Assembly: GCA_907165135.1 (NCBI GenBank)
Contig: OU015568.1
Span: 16,689,208 to 16,753,207 of the forward strand
Origin: Oikopleura dioica
Taxonomy: Eukaryota; Chordata; Appendicularia; Copelata; Oikopleuridae
Length of the DNA: 64,000 nucleotides
Reading direction: 5' to 3'
Below the pieces are notes generated by a model that had not been told where the DNA came from, searched no databases, and worked only from the letters and a program-made list of their open reading frames with translations. Positions 20,401 through 33,849 of the stretch are shown piece by piece (within the stretch, counting starts at the first letter, position 1; each line of letters starts with the position of its first letter). A program made the position numbers and the translations under genes.

Positions 20401-23400
20401 TCCGGACCTTGAGTTTGACCTGGGAATTCGAATGTCCAGCCGTTAATGCAAGACACTGCGTTCGCAACATTGCCACATTGTCTTTGGTCTACATCAATTT
20501 TGAAAGCGGGCATATTGAAAAACTCAGAATCTCCTTCTGACTCGACGAATGTGTACTTGCAAGCTCCTTGGAAATGATGTCTTCCGCCATCAAAAGTTGT
20601 GTAATGAGGATCTCCCTGTCCTGTGCATCGACGAGAACCAGTTGAAACGGCGTATTTGGGGCAATCTTCTTCTTCAATACATTCGCCGTTATGCAAAACT
20701 TTGCCGTCCGCGCAGCCGCACATTGCAGTAATGATGTCGTCATTCTGACAGCGATCAGAGTCTGAAACACCATTTGCGATGTCTTCGCATGTTTTTGCTC
20801 TCTGCACTCAGTAGTACAGCCCTTGTAGACCTGACCGACGGGACACTCCTCCTCGCAGCCTGTTGCTGCTGCCCAATTGCAAATTCTTTCGTAGTCAGCA
20901 GAGAGTGGACTTTTACCTTCGAGACATCTAGAAGCGTAGTCACCAATGATACCACAGTGAAGATCGTCTTGAATACAGCTGTTGAACAGGCAAGCTTCGT
21001 AAGTTGGAGTTCGATCTCCGAGGAACTCACAACCGGCGAAAATGTTGCGATTAGCTGAGTTCTGAGGCGATTGCCGAACGGCGTCGCAACGGTCAGCTGC
21101 TGCATCGTAATCAGCGGCTGATAGATCTTCGCAAGGAGCGAGTCTATCGCCGTGAGAGCACGTGTTGTCATCATCAGTTTGGAATTGATCGCCAAATGCA
21201 TCACTATCAAGAGCGTACTGTGTTATGTAGTCTCTTTCTTCTGAATTATCGCCATTGAAATTGCCACAGAGACCCGTCACTTGATTTTGGTAACAATTAG
21301 AAACGCCCACATACGCCGACCAAGAATAGTATGAGAATCTTATATAGACACTGCCGTGAGCTCGTAGATAGACTGAGTTCACAGCACCAGTCAACCATGA
21401 TCTTGTTACAGATAAATAGAAATCGTCCGTTGACACATACATATTTCGTGTGATTTGCGAGACAGCATCATACAATTTTACTCCAGTAAGATTGTCTGTC
21501 AGGGTAAATTCGAATCTGACATCTCTCCATGAAGATGAATCATCAAGATTTCGAATGTGGAGGGAGTATCTTTTTTCGTCTCCGAGTGTGTAATCAGCTG
21601 CGTGGAAATCAAACCAGAGCTCATCGGTAACAGCGCCAGCGAATGGAAGCCATGGCCGACGATTTTTCGTATCCACATTGAAGCCAGGATAGTCGACTGT
21701 GTCTTCTGCACTCGCTAAGTTATATCGGCAATCACCATGGAAGCTGAGTTGATTCCAACCATCGAAAGGTTTAATATACGGATCATTATGGGCTCTGCAA
21801 TATCCCCATGATTTTTCCTCACAAGGAAGTGGTCTACAAGTGACTCCAGTCGACGTACACTCGCAGATTTCATCGTCATGTCTGAACTCGCCTTGTTCGT
21901 AATAGCAGTGGAGATAGAAGCAGCCGCATTCACTTTCTTCAATGCAGCGTCCATTGTCGAAGATGTATCCCGGCTGGCAAACACACATGCTATCGATCTC
22001 GTCAACTGAGTCTCCACATCGTTGCTCATCTGTCAAATGTCGATTCGCACATGTTCTCCTCGCCGAGCAGACATTAGCACATCCATCAAATACCATGTTT
22101 TCGCCACACTCTTCCTCACAGCCAAGCTCATTCGCCCAAGAGCAGACTTGTGGTCGTAGATTTGTCGCAATATTGTTCAAGCACTCTGTCGCGTATGCTT
22201 TTAGAGTAGAGCAGAGAGCCGTTCTATCTTCGCAGGTGTCAACCAGACAGGCGAGATGGAAGTCATCTTTGTCAACAGTGCACTGGTTGAAAGGCCCGCC
22301 AAGAATATTCTTATCGAGCGCAACACACATGTCAGTGACTTCATCGATGTCATCGCACTCAAAATCGTGAACTTCTCGGCATCGAGGATCAGGCTCGGCA
22401 AAGTCGTTCGCCCATTCAACGAGCTCAGTTTGATGAGCTCTCCAGTTTCCAAGACCTTGAGCTCGGCTAAACTCGTCATATGCAATACCGTTCCAGTTTC
22501 CGCAAAGGCCGAAAACGTGATTCATGTAGTAGTCTGGAAGATCGACTCGGAGGTCGGCGAAGTGGAAATAGTTGAGATCGGCGCCGAACCAAGTTTTGAC
22601 TCTGAAATGATTTCCGTTTATTTCCATAAGAACGTCATCGTTTTCAAAAGTCAAATCATAGCTTCCTGCTTGACGATCGTCCAGGACAATCCTTGATCCC
22701 ATAAGCGTGACAATGTATCTTGGAACTTCATCCGCAGGTTGCTTTCTCCCTGGGAATTCGAATGTCCAGCCGTTGATGCAAGTGACTGCGTTAGCAACAT
22801 CGCCGCATTGTCTTTGGTCAACATCAATTTTGAAAGCTGGCATATTTCTAAAGTTTGAATTTCCGCCTGACTCGACAAAGGTGTATTTGCAGGCTCCCTG
22901 GAAATGATGCTGTCCTCCATCGAATGTTGTATAATGGGGATCTCCCCATGCTCGACATCTAGCTGTGCTCGTAGATACAGCATCTCGAGGGCATTCATCT
23001 TCGTCAATACACTTTTCATTATGCCATATTTTTCCCCAACCACAACCACACATTGGTTGAATTCTTGGTTCATCCTTGCATCTTTCCATAATGTCGATAC
23101 CATCGGCGATATCGTCACATGTTCTCGCTTCATGGCACGCACTTGTGCAGCCCTTATAGATTTGAGTTTCTGGACATTCTTTTTCGCATCCTGTTGTCTT
23201 TGGCCATTTGCAAACTTCCCAATAGCCAGTTGTATGAATATTTTTTGTTTTTAAGCATTCTTGAGCATAATTTCTGAGGGTACCGCAGCCAATGTCTGGT
23301 CTTATACAGCTATTAAATAGACAAGTATCATAATATGGCTGTTTATCAATATGACAAGATCCGAAGGCCTTTCCAAATTGATCCTCGTTCTCATCAAGAA

Positions 23401-26400
23401 GCTCGAAGCACTGGTCGGTAACAATTTTATAGTCAGCATCAGACAGATCTTCGCATGGTTCAAAATGAGTACCATGACTGCAAATACCATCTTTTTGAGT
23501 AACAAAAAGCTCTCCAAATGCGTCCGAATCGTTCTCATATGCTAGTTTCATACTGTTTTCTTCTGCAACGTTTTCATTCCAATCTCCGCACATTCCGGAG
23601 ACTTGTTCTTTGTAGCATTGTGGAAGGTTCACTGTGAATGTCCACCAGTCAAAAGTGTATTTAATATCTATATCATACATGGGAAGATAAAGATCAAGTT
23701 CCCACTGTCTCGAATAAAGCTCGATTTCATAATCTTCTGTCTTAAGCTCCGTCTTCGAGGAGCCTCTGATGGTTTGATCGGTTTTTCTGTCCGTAAGAAT
23801 GAATTCTAAGGACACATACTCCTCTTCGTCAGAATTATTTATGTCATTTATGTACAATAAATAACGTTTTTCATCCCCGAAAGAATAATTTTTTTCATGA
23901 AATTCGATCCAAAACTCGTCAATTATTGAGCCTTCCGGGTTGTTTTCGAAAACACCGCGTCGACTTTTGAACTCAATGTTGAATCCTGGAAGAGTTCTTG
24001 TATCAGCGACAGACATAAGATTGTAACGACAGTTTCCGTGAAACATATATTGAGGTCCATCAAGTGTTTTGATATATGGATCACTGTGAACTATGCACTC
24101 TCCTCTCGTTTTTTCATTGCATGGGATCGGAGTGCATTGAACACCAGTGGACGTGCATGTGCATCGCTCATCATCGTTAGCAAATTCTGCGTCTTGCTGG
24201 TAGTAAACGCCGTTGTGATCCCAAACGCATCCACAATTTTCCTCAGGAATGCATTCTCCATTGTCGAGAATGAAGCCAGGTTGACAAACACACATGCTTT
24301 CAATCCTACCGACATCTGCCCCGCATCTTTCATCATCAGTAACATGTCTATTCATACATGTTCTTGATGCAGAACAGACACTTGCACATCCTTGGAACTC
24401 CATATTCTCGCCACAAGTCTCCTCGCAGCCAAGTTCTCTTGCCCATTCGCAAACCTCAGTTCTGGTTGTGCTTCCAGCGGTAACAGCATTCATGCATTCA
24501 GTTGCATATGCCTTTAATGATTGACAGACAGAGTCTCTGTTTTCACATGCATCAACAAGGCAAGCGATGTAGAATCCAGACTTATCATTAGGGCAACCGT
24601 TGAATGGTCCACCGGGTAAAGTCTCGTCAAGAGAAACGCATAGATCCGACACTTCATCGATATCATCGCACTCAATGTCATGTACTTCTCGGCATCGAGG
24701 ATCTGGCTCCGAGAAATCATTCGCCCAAGCGTTCAGCTCAAGCTGATGATCTCTCCATTGCCCTTGCCAATTCGCGCCTAAGCTTTGAAGTCGGCTAAAT
24801 TCATCATATAGCTGGGAGTTGTAGTTTCCGCAAAGACCGGATACTTGATTTTGATAGCAATCTGGAATCGCTGCTTTCAAGTCTGCGTGATAGCCCCAGT
24901 GGTCGCCGCGATCCGTGTAGGAGTATTCAATATCAACGTCGAACCAAGTTGTAAGCTTCACGGAATTTCCATTGACTTCGAAAAAGAAATCTGGAAGATT
25001 ATCTTTATTTGAAGTATACGAAACACCAGTTCGATCTTCGAGAACAATCAGTTCGTTATCAACTGCAAGCATAAATCTTGGAATCTCGTTTGGCAATTGG
25101 TCCTTTGCGAAAAATTCAAAAGTGAAACCCTGGACGCAAGAAACAGCAAGATTGTTCGCACCGCATCTTCGTTGATCGACAATGATTTTGAAAGCAGGCA
25201 TGTTACGGTATTCATCGACGCCTTCAGATTCGATGAAGGTGTATTTGCATGCTCCTTGGAAGTGGTGAGTTTCTCCGTCCAACGTGGTGTAGTGAGGATC
25301 GCCCCAGGCTCTGCAATGGCTCGTCGTCTCCGAAGCACAGTCAGTTGGACATTCACTTTCGTCGATGCACTGATCTCCGTGCCAGACTTGACCATGTGGG
25401 CATCCGCACATCGGACCTCGTACTAGTTCGTTGCCACATCGCTGTTTATTCGTGATTCCATCAACTACATCGTTGCAAGTCCTCGCTTCGATGCATTCAG
25501 TCGAGCATCCCTTGAACACCTGGCCTCCTGGACAGTTCTGTTCACAGCCTGTTCTCGATGGCCAGCTACAAATCTCGTCGTAGTACCAGACATCAGGGTG
25601 CTTGGTTGCAAGACATTTTTGCGCAAAGTCGTTTATGTGTCCACAAGCGAAATCGTCTTGAACGCAAGTGTTAAAGAGACACATGTCGAAATATGGCTGC
25701 TTGTCGATTCCAGTGCAATAACTGAAGATCTCTGAAGGTGATTTCCCATCCTTGAGCACATGGCAGCGCTCTCTTGCTTCGGCAAATTCAACACTTGTTA
25801 GATTATTGCAGGGTTCAAACCATTCTCCATGGGTGCAAATGCCATCCTTTTCAGTGACGTAAAGTTCGCCGAAGGCTTCTGAGTCTGCTTTGTAGTCATC
25901 TTCCATACGCTCTTCATCACGTTGATCATCATTCCAGTTTCCGCTGAGACCACTGATAAGGCCTTTGTAGCACGGTGTTATGTGCGCTTCGAAATTCCAG
26001 TAGTCATCGTCGAATTGCATGTAAACATTGTTCCAGAAAGTGATCTGTATCATCTTCGAGCTTACAGTCATATTTACATCTAAGAAGTTGTTCTCGTAAA
26101 TAAGAACTGATGAGTCGTATTGAAGACGACTGAAATTATCAGTCAGAAGAACACGTGCATTGAAGTTGCTTTTGCTATTCGAATTATCAATATTATTTAG
26201 ATAGATGGAGTAGCGTTTGGAATCACCGAGAGTGTATGTGTTCGAGTGAAATTCAATCCAGATTTCGTCGATTACCGAGCCGCTTCCGGAACTCCAATCT
26301 TCTCGTCTTCGATTTTTGATATCAATGTTGAAACCAGGCAGAGTAGCGGAATCTTCAACAGTGGCGAGATTGTAGCGACAATTGCCGTGGAAGCCCCATT

Positions 26401-28536
26401 CAAAGCCGTCCGAGACTCCGTCGATTGGCGCGATGTATGGATCACTGTGAACTGTTATGACTCCTCTTGTTTTCTCGTCGCACGGGAGAGGCGTGATGAC
26501 TAGTCCTGTAGAAGTACACTCAATCAAATCTTCTTCAGTTCGCGTGTTTTCTCCGAGCTTGAGATAGTGCCCTTGTTTCGGACCAGACTCGATAGTGCAG
26601 CCACAATCAGATTCAGGAATGCAGACTCCGAACTCAAGGATGAATCCGGGCTCGCATACGCACATGCTCTGTGTAAGCTGAAATCCAAGATTGGAGAAAA
26701 AACCGCACCGCCGGAATACTGGAAGGTGTTGGTTTTGGCAAGTTCTACTTCCACTGCAAGCGGACGCGCATCCATTCCAGACTGCGTTTTCACCGCATGT
26801 TTCTTCGCAACCGAGATCGCTAGCCCAGTTACATAGGTCCGGAATTGTAGGAGCAGTTCCAGCTAGCCAGTGAGTAAGCGAAATTGGTGGATTCATGCAA
26901 GCTTGAGCGTAGTTTTTGAAGGATTCGCATCGATTAGAGTCATCTTCACAGGTGTCCAGGATGCATGACGTGTGGTATGATGACTTGTCCAGGTCACATG
27001 ATGCGAAAACAGAAGCGGCGTTGTTCGGATCTAGTGGAAGGCATTCATCAATGGCGGTAGTGAGGTCGACTTCGCACTCAAAATCATGAATTTGTCGACA
27101 ACGGTCATCTGGTTCTTCAAATTGTTCAGCCCAGTCTGTAAGCCCTTCTTGGTAGGCTTTCCAGTTTCCAAATTGAGTGCTTGAAATCTGGTCGAATTCA
27201 TCGTATTGAATTCCATCCCAGTTTCCGCAAAGTCCATCGACATTGTCCTGGTAGCAGTCTGGAATAGTCACATCGAGCCTCGATCCTGCTTGGTAGAGGA
27301 CAGTAACTCCAAACCAAGTCGTAATTGTCACTGTATTGCCATTCGTAGAGAGTTGAAAATCCGGGTTGCCGTAGAAATCATCGGTGTAGAACTCGCCTAA
27401 TTCACGATCTTCTAAAACCATTCCGCGCATGAGCCATTTCCAGCCGTCAGCATTCACAGTGTATCTAGGAGCCTCGTCTTCAGCTTGATCCTTTCCTTGA
27501 AACTCAAAAACGAAGCCTCGGTTCCACGTGTAGGGTGAATTGAGCGTCATTGCAGCGAGGTCCGCGCGGACTTTGAACCAAGGCATGTTTGGGTACTGGA
27601 CAGTGTCGACTTCCACCATCGTGTACTCGCAAGTTCCCTGGAAGTGATGAAATTCCCCGTCAAATGTTGTATAGTGAGGATCACCACTGCTGACGCAAGT
27701 TTTGTAAGACCCAGCGTAGCACTTATCCGTGAAATGCCCGGACTCGCAGACAGCCTTGAGTTGTTCCTGGCAATTCTCCGCCTGGATTCTTCCTTCACCG
27801 TTGATGGAAGTGCAAGAGTTGTCGCCATCGTACCAGTAGCGTCCTGTCTCGCTCAAGGCTTCTCGGAGAGCGCCGACGCGGTTTTTATCGCCAGCAGGCT
27901 CGGCAAGCCAACTTCCACGGAGATAGCAGTAAGCAAGAGCTTCATCAAAATCCATTTCTTCTGCGGATATTTCGTACGCGTACTCGGTCTCCTAAGAATA
28001 TTCATTAGAAATCAAGTTAATTAAATATTTTTTATAGAATATCTTAATTTAATTTTTGTTTTCAATTCAAGTTAAAGTAGTAGTTACAGTACCTGATATT
28101 CCTTACGCTCGGAAAGCTTTCTTATATCCTTGACAGACCGTCTAGGAACTCGAATTTTCTTTCCCGAAACTCTATCATGAGCTTCGAGGCAAGCGTATGA
28201 ATCCATCCAGCCATCAAGCATATCTGCCAAGTTCACCAGATTCGTGGCCATCGCTTCTCGTGGATCGAATCTCTTCATTTCGACCAGCTGGTAGGTTGGG
28301 TCGGTGAAGGACGAGTCGCATGGGCCGCTATCCTGGTAGAACTCGGCTGCTCGTTTGGCTCTCTCGTAACGATTTTGAAAAGACGAGGCGAATTTCTTGC
28401 CGCTGACCAAGTTGATCTTGGTGAAAATCTCGGCCGCGAATTCGTCTGCTTCCTCCCAGAACTCGATAAATTGAACATCGGCGCTGACGTAGCTAACGCC
28501 ATTCAGCGCTAGAATCTTCAGCAGCGGCTCTCTCAT
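14481..28536 (-). CDS. Giant secreted multi-VWD/C8/TIL protein with a C-type lectin-like domain
   Basis: Very large extracellular protein, about 4,500 residues, in four exons: 28536-28093, 27991-15550, one from about 15488, and a last one ending at TGA 14481-14483. It starts with a signal-like MREPLLKILALNGVSYVSA and a helical domain ending WMDSYAC. A C-type lectin-like domain follows (FDEALAYCYLRGSWLAEP ... LKAVCE), then five tandem double modules. In each double module one VWD type carries GDPHYTTFDG, the other DPYI-FDG, each followed by C8 and TIL Cys-rich domains, for ten VWDs in all. The tail has no VWD and ends in a Thr/Ser run. The architecture recalls zonadhesin/FCGBP/tectorin gel-forming proteins. 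The third module copy is frameshifted at 20792-20796, so as written the gene is interrupted. A matrix or mucus-like role is inferred. Confidence 0.85.
17165..22536. repeat. Near-identical tandem duplication, period 2330/2331 bp
   Basis: 17165-20206 is essentially identical to 19496-22536; the only difference I found is one T. The period equals one VWD double module (777 codons), so the duplication is in frame. Identity stops sharply at both ends: CTCGCAAGG against CTCACAAGG near 17162, and GGTAGATCAACTC against GGAAGATCGACTC near 22536. Confidence 0.9.
20489..20811 (-). pseudogene. 1-nt frameshift inside the VWD gene
   Basis: At 20792-20796 the plus strand has five T; the duplicate position 18461-18466 has six. 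With six T the protein continues REQKTCEDIANG as in the other modules. With five it shifts and leaves the conserved frame. Because the run is a homopolymer, either a real disabling mutation or a sequencing error is possible. Confidence 0.8.
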
Positions 28537-28622
28537 CTTTTTTTCTTCGCGAGCTGGAAAGAAAACTGCTTTCTTTCCACTCGCTGAAGAAGGAAGTGAA
28601 AGAGTGACCGGCTCAACAGTCG

Positions 28623-28630
28623 TTTATAAA
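28623..28630 (-). promoter_or_regulatory. TATA-like box of the VWD gene
   Basis: TTTATAAA, palindromic, lies 87 nt upstream of the VWD gene ATG (28536). This is a sensible distance for a core promoter with a short 5' UTR. Confidence 0.4.
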
Positions 28631-29056
28631 GCATGCCAAGAACTGCCTAAAGCGCTGATCGGTTGGTTTCCTAACCTAGCTTCTTGAAGCGATCAGTGGT
28701 CAGCGCCACCATTTTTCCTGGCGAAGGCGCGGTGGAGCCGAGTACCTCTTTACATGGCCGAGGCAAGAGAACTCCATTCACACACTTTGACCAAAAGTAA
28801 ATGGATTAGTGCATAAGTTGACGATTAATTTCGTCTCAGGAGTCGTTCAATACTGTTTTTTTCTTTCAGAAATAATCTTTGAAAGTGGGTGTTTTAAAAA
28901 CAACTTGTTATTTTATATCATATAATTTTTCAAAATTCAAAATAATTTAGTAATAAAATTTTTATTCAAGAAGAAAAATATGTTTATATAAGGTAGGCAA
29001 ATAAAAATTCAAGAGTTTGGATCCTTCATGTAAAATGTATGGTCTGGGCTCTGGAA

Positions 29057-29217
29057 CCTGTGTAAAAAACCTGAGTCAAGATTATTTAATTTATCATTAT
29101 CGTCGATAATTTATCGATGTCATCTACAATTAAAACTTGATAACTATCTATCTAACTTTCTAGTTTTCGCGTATCGTTCAAGCTCTTTGAAATCCTGACT
29201 CAGGCTTTCTACACAGG
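29057..29217. mobile_element. TIR element, CTGTGTA-CTGAGTCA family
   Basis: Ends CCTGTGTAAAAAACCTGAGT (29057 on) and the inverted TGACTCAGG...CTACACAGG (29196-29217). The same termini occur at 30432-30504 and 32529-32616, and half a copy lies at 44757-44783. Confidence 0.65.
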
Positions 29218-29796
29218 TCGCTAACCCAGTTCAAGGTACATGTTCTTCTGCTTTCTTTGTCATAAAAACTAATGACGAATTTTACGGGCGTTTCGAACTT
29301 TTCCCAAAAGTTTGTTTTCAGAGAGGATTATCCTGGACCTTCGCTTGGTCTCCAGTCCCACTAAACTATCATCAGACAGGAAACATTGTTAAAACACGGA
29401 GAGGTCCTTTCAAATAGGATTGACGACCGCTAAGTTGGCCTCGTGAATTTAAAGCCGGATAAAAAGCCAAATAGTGCCCACTTCTGTTCCATTTTTGCCC
29501 TGCTACGATGCAGCATATTTTCGCTCGGAGGCAGAAAGAAACGCCTTGAAATGTTTCTTTTTGTTGATAACAAGATGCTCGACTGGTAACTGATAATGTC
29601 ATAACACGGAAGGTAAGTTTTGAAAGTTCGCAATCAAGAAGCAACTTTTCTTGACCATTTTTTAGAAATTAAAAGATATAATATAAAAATTTATTATATT
29701 ATATTATATTGAAAAAAATGATGACAAATATGGACAAATAATTGTAAAAAAATTCAAGCAGCCTTTTGCCACGTTTTTTGAGAAGAGTTTTTCATA

Positions 29797-29967
29797 CAGT
29801 AGATAATCCTATCTTGGGTAGCGCCGGCCTAGTCCTAAACTGGGTAGCGAGGCCCTACTTTGAAAATGAAATCCCTATCTCTCTAGAGAAAAATGGCGCC
29901 GCCGGCCTAATCCTAAACTGGGTAGCGACGCACTAAAGTGACCTACCCAAGATAGGATTATCCACTG
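29797..29967. mobile_element. Tc1/mariner-like MITE with TA duplication
   Basis: Inverted termini CAGTAGATAATCCTATCTTG (29797 on) and its near-perfect reverse ending at 29967 (one mismatch over about 25 bp), flanked by TA on both sides (29795-29796, 29968-29969). Inside are two direct copies of a CCTAAACTGGGTAGCGA segment. No coding capacity. Confidence 0.75.
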
Positions 29968-30273
29968 TAGTTGACGTCACCCATTCATACTCGAATGCCC
30001 GCGAAAATTTCCCTTCAAAATATTTAATGAATAAATGACCCGACTGGAGGCTTTGTTTTCAAATAGAGAGAAGAAGTTTTCGAAAAATAAAAATTCGCGC
30101 AGAGACAGTAAAATGTGTCTAGTAGACGCGGTTTACCTGTGAACAACGTTCGTAATCATTTTTACGCTTTGAAGAGTCGCTTTGCATCCGCTGTTTTACG
30201 ACTTTTGTGAACCTTTGCCAGACCGAGAGTTACCCCGTTCAAAAAGGAGAGAGAAAACCGAAGAATTGTTAAA

Positions 30274-31905
30274 ATGGGGGTTTTTGGGCTTGTCGATCCT
30301 AGCAATGTTCTTGCAAAATTATCAGGAGAGACAAAGAGAAACCGGAGCTTGCCTTTTTTGATGCTCAATGCTGACAGGTAAAATGCAAATTTCAGGAGTC
30401 AGCAAGCTGTATTATGCAGGCCTAATAGGGGCTGTATAGAAAACCCTGAGTCAGGGTTCTGAAGTAGCTCTAATAAAAATCCTAACTCAGGTTTGCTACA
30501 CAGGTTGCTGAGCCCAGTCTGGGCAGCATAGACCAAACTCTAACCCTAACCTTGTTTTTTTTTCAGGATTTTCATCCATTTCATCGCCGCAGTTCCTTCA
30601 TTAATTCTCACCGCAGCAGTTCTCCTTGGAGACAAAATGTACTCTTCCAGTTCTTTGGTCCTAATGACGCCTCTCAACAACGGCTCCCGACCCTTCGATC
30701 GTTGGTACGATCAACCAGCAATCACTGAATATTGCTGGTCCCAAATGAAAGCAGTCGAGGTCGAAAACGGTCAAATAACGGAGACGTCGATTTGGCACTA
30801 TTCGATGTTTCCCTACGTAATGGTTCTTTTTTGCTTAATTCCTTTGGTCGCAAATCTCGCTTGGAGAGTCATTGATCTTAGCGAGCTCGCTCACGGTAAT
30901 AATTTTCATTGTTTCCTACCAATTACCGAAGTTTTTAGCGCTGGATTTTATCATCGACGGAATAGAAGAGTCCATTCAAGACAGCGTCGCATTCCTCATC
31001 AAACGAGCCAAAAGCAATGGAAGACTTGACAATTCGAATAATCCGCAAACTGCGACGGAAAACTCAGCTTTTGTTCAGCCAAATTTATACAAAGATTATG
31101 TCAGGAGAGGTTTCATAATTTTTCGATCGTAAAAAATCATATTCATCGATAATTAATAAATTTAAAAACCTCTCAAAGATCTTTCAAAGTCGAAAAATTC
31201 ACCGAATTCAATCAAATACTCAACAAGTACTCCAAACAAGCTGATTTCCGGCTAAAGCTGAAATTCTTGAGGTACCACTTTTATTCCCAATAAACTCACA
31301 ACCATATTTTTTAGATTAATAAGCCTCTCCTGCGTTTTAATCGAGAACTGTTTGTGCTACTACATCTACCTCGTTCCCGCCAGAAATCCAGTCACGTTCG
31401 GCTGCTACCTTCCTCAAGAACTGGCTGATTCTAGCGGCCAGAAAATCGGGTATTTCGTCTTTTCGCCGGTAACGACTAGGACTCTTCTCCTCTGGTCGAT
31501 GTTTTACCTGAACTGGGTTATTCTTGCTTTCGGTCTTTTTGCGTTTTACACGGTAATCTTTCCTTATTAGCTGGAAATTTACTAAATCTCCAGAACCCGA
31601 AAACAACGAAGAAAAACCCCGGGGTGCAGCTCGCCGACCACCTTCCCCAAATCGACGACGACCTGAAATTCGACGAAAGCAAAGATCTCCACTACATTCT
31701 CTCCCTCGTCCACACCAACCGATTCCGTTACGAAAGCCTTCGTTTCGGCTTCCACATTCTCGCAGTTTCGAAACTGGCCTCCTCGGATTTGGACAAAAAG
31801 CACCACGAGTTCTTGAAAGCAATGAGGGAATCTGCACTGTGGGAGGCTTCGAGAAACTCGGCGGATGAAATAATTGCCGGAATTAATCAAAATGTAAAAT
31901 TATGA
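30274..31905 (+). CDS. Pannexin/innexin-like four-helix channel subunit
   Basis: Predicted plasma-membrane large-pore channel subunit. Exons in phase: 30274-30377, 30567-30895, 30939-31109, 31190-31271, 31315-31552, 31594-31905. Four hydrophobic helices are visible: FIHFIAAVPSLILTAAVLLG, YVMVLFCLIPLVANLAW, LISLSCVLIENCLCYYIYLV and LLWSMFYLNWVILAFGLFAF. The first extracellular loop ends with the family-typical YCW and leads into a WHYSMFPYVMV entry to helix 2. The intracellular loop LDFIIDGIEESIQDSVAFLI fits the pannexin position. Each extracellular loop seems to keep only one Cys (EYCWSQ and FGCYLP) where the family normally has two. The C-terminal region resembles the helical cytosolic end of pannexins. 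Intron 1 carries a TIR element. Poly(A) AATAAA lies near 31922. Confidence 0.72.
30432..30504. mobile_element. TIR element in intron 1 of the channel gene
   Basis: CTGTATAGAAAACCCTGAGT and the inverted CCTAACTCAGG...CTACACAGG bracket a short interior. It belongs to the same family as 32529-32616, with more mismatches. Confidence 0.6.
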
Positions 31906-32108
31906 AAGCTGTTCTTCTTGAAATAAAATTTATACGACAATTTCTTCTTGAATATTATTTTTTTCTATTTTTATTTTTGCAAGTAGTTAAATATTGATCT
32001 CCGAAAATACCTGTTCTCGAACTTTCCATTTTGAACCAATAAAATCAACCAAATCTCCCACGCCTTTTGAAATCATAGAGAAAATCGCAGAAATTCACAA
32101 CTTGCAAT

Positions 32109-33089
<981 letters not shown>

Positions 33090-33849
33090 TTTTTGCGTTC
33101 AAAACTCCACTTCTAATTGTAATTTCACGAATAATTTCACTTTCAACATTACATATATTCGAACATTGTATTATCAATTAAACTTACATGGATCATGAAA
33201 AATGCCAAAACAAGAATAACGCTAGAGAAAGAGCGCTTACAAGGACCAAAAACAACGTTCGTTTTGGCAAAACGTTGTCTAAAATCAAGCGATAGCTCGG
33301 CGAGAGGATTTACCGTAAATACGTCGATGTACTCTCTAATAGGAAAGCGAACGCAAAATCGACCTAAGAGTCTTGATTAAGGACCCCCTAGTCAACTTTC
33401 CCAGCAAAAGAATCGAATTTTATCAAAAGCCTAATTTTTGGTTCTCAATGTGTCAGGGGGGTTAAATATTTAGTGAGAACTTGAGGCCAGCGGGTAAATA
33501 AATCCGTGTATTTTTGTCAAAATTTGTACATTTTTTTGTCATTTTTCGGCTAGAAGTCCAATTTGAAAGACAATTTTGAGGGTATTAGAGTCAAGATAGA
33601 TCCTCTAAAAATAAAGCCTCAAAATCGTTTTTTGACCTGTAGAATCTATTTTCGGGGTCAAAATTATGAAACTCGGAAATTTGATTTTTTGGAAAAATTG
33701 ACCAGGGATTTCAAATTCATCAAATCCTGAAACAATACTTTTTGACAAATTAAACCGCTCGCGCCATCTCGCTCCCTGGCGCTAGAATGAACGATTGTTG
33801 CTACAAAAGAGCTCGGCGAAAGCAGCAACTCAAAAAAATTTTTCAGCAA
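33090..33849. other. Intergenic, no gene seen
   Basis: AT-rich; short frames only. A GTAGGTCA-like or other promoter signal could not be assigned. A TTTTTCAG acceptor-like site ends at 33846, just before the next ATG. Confidence 0.4.

Larger units (their letters stand above)
28640..30273. other. Repeat-rich intergenic region
   Basis: No supported gene. It holds two TIR elements (29057-29217 and 29797-29967), AT-rich stretches with a TATAT run near 29690, and the promoter side of the pannexin-like gene. Short open frames here lack domain features. Confidence 0.5.
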
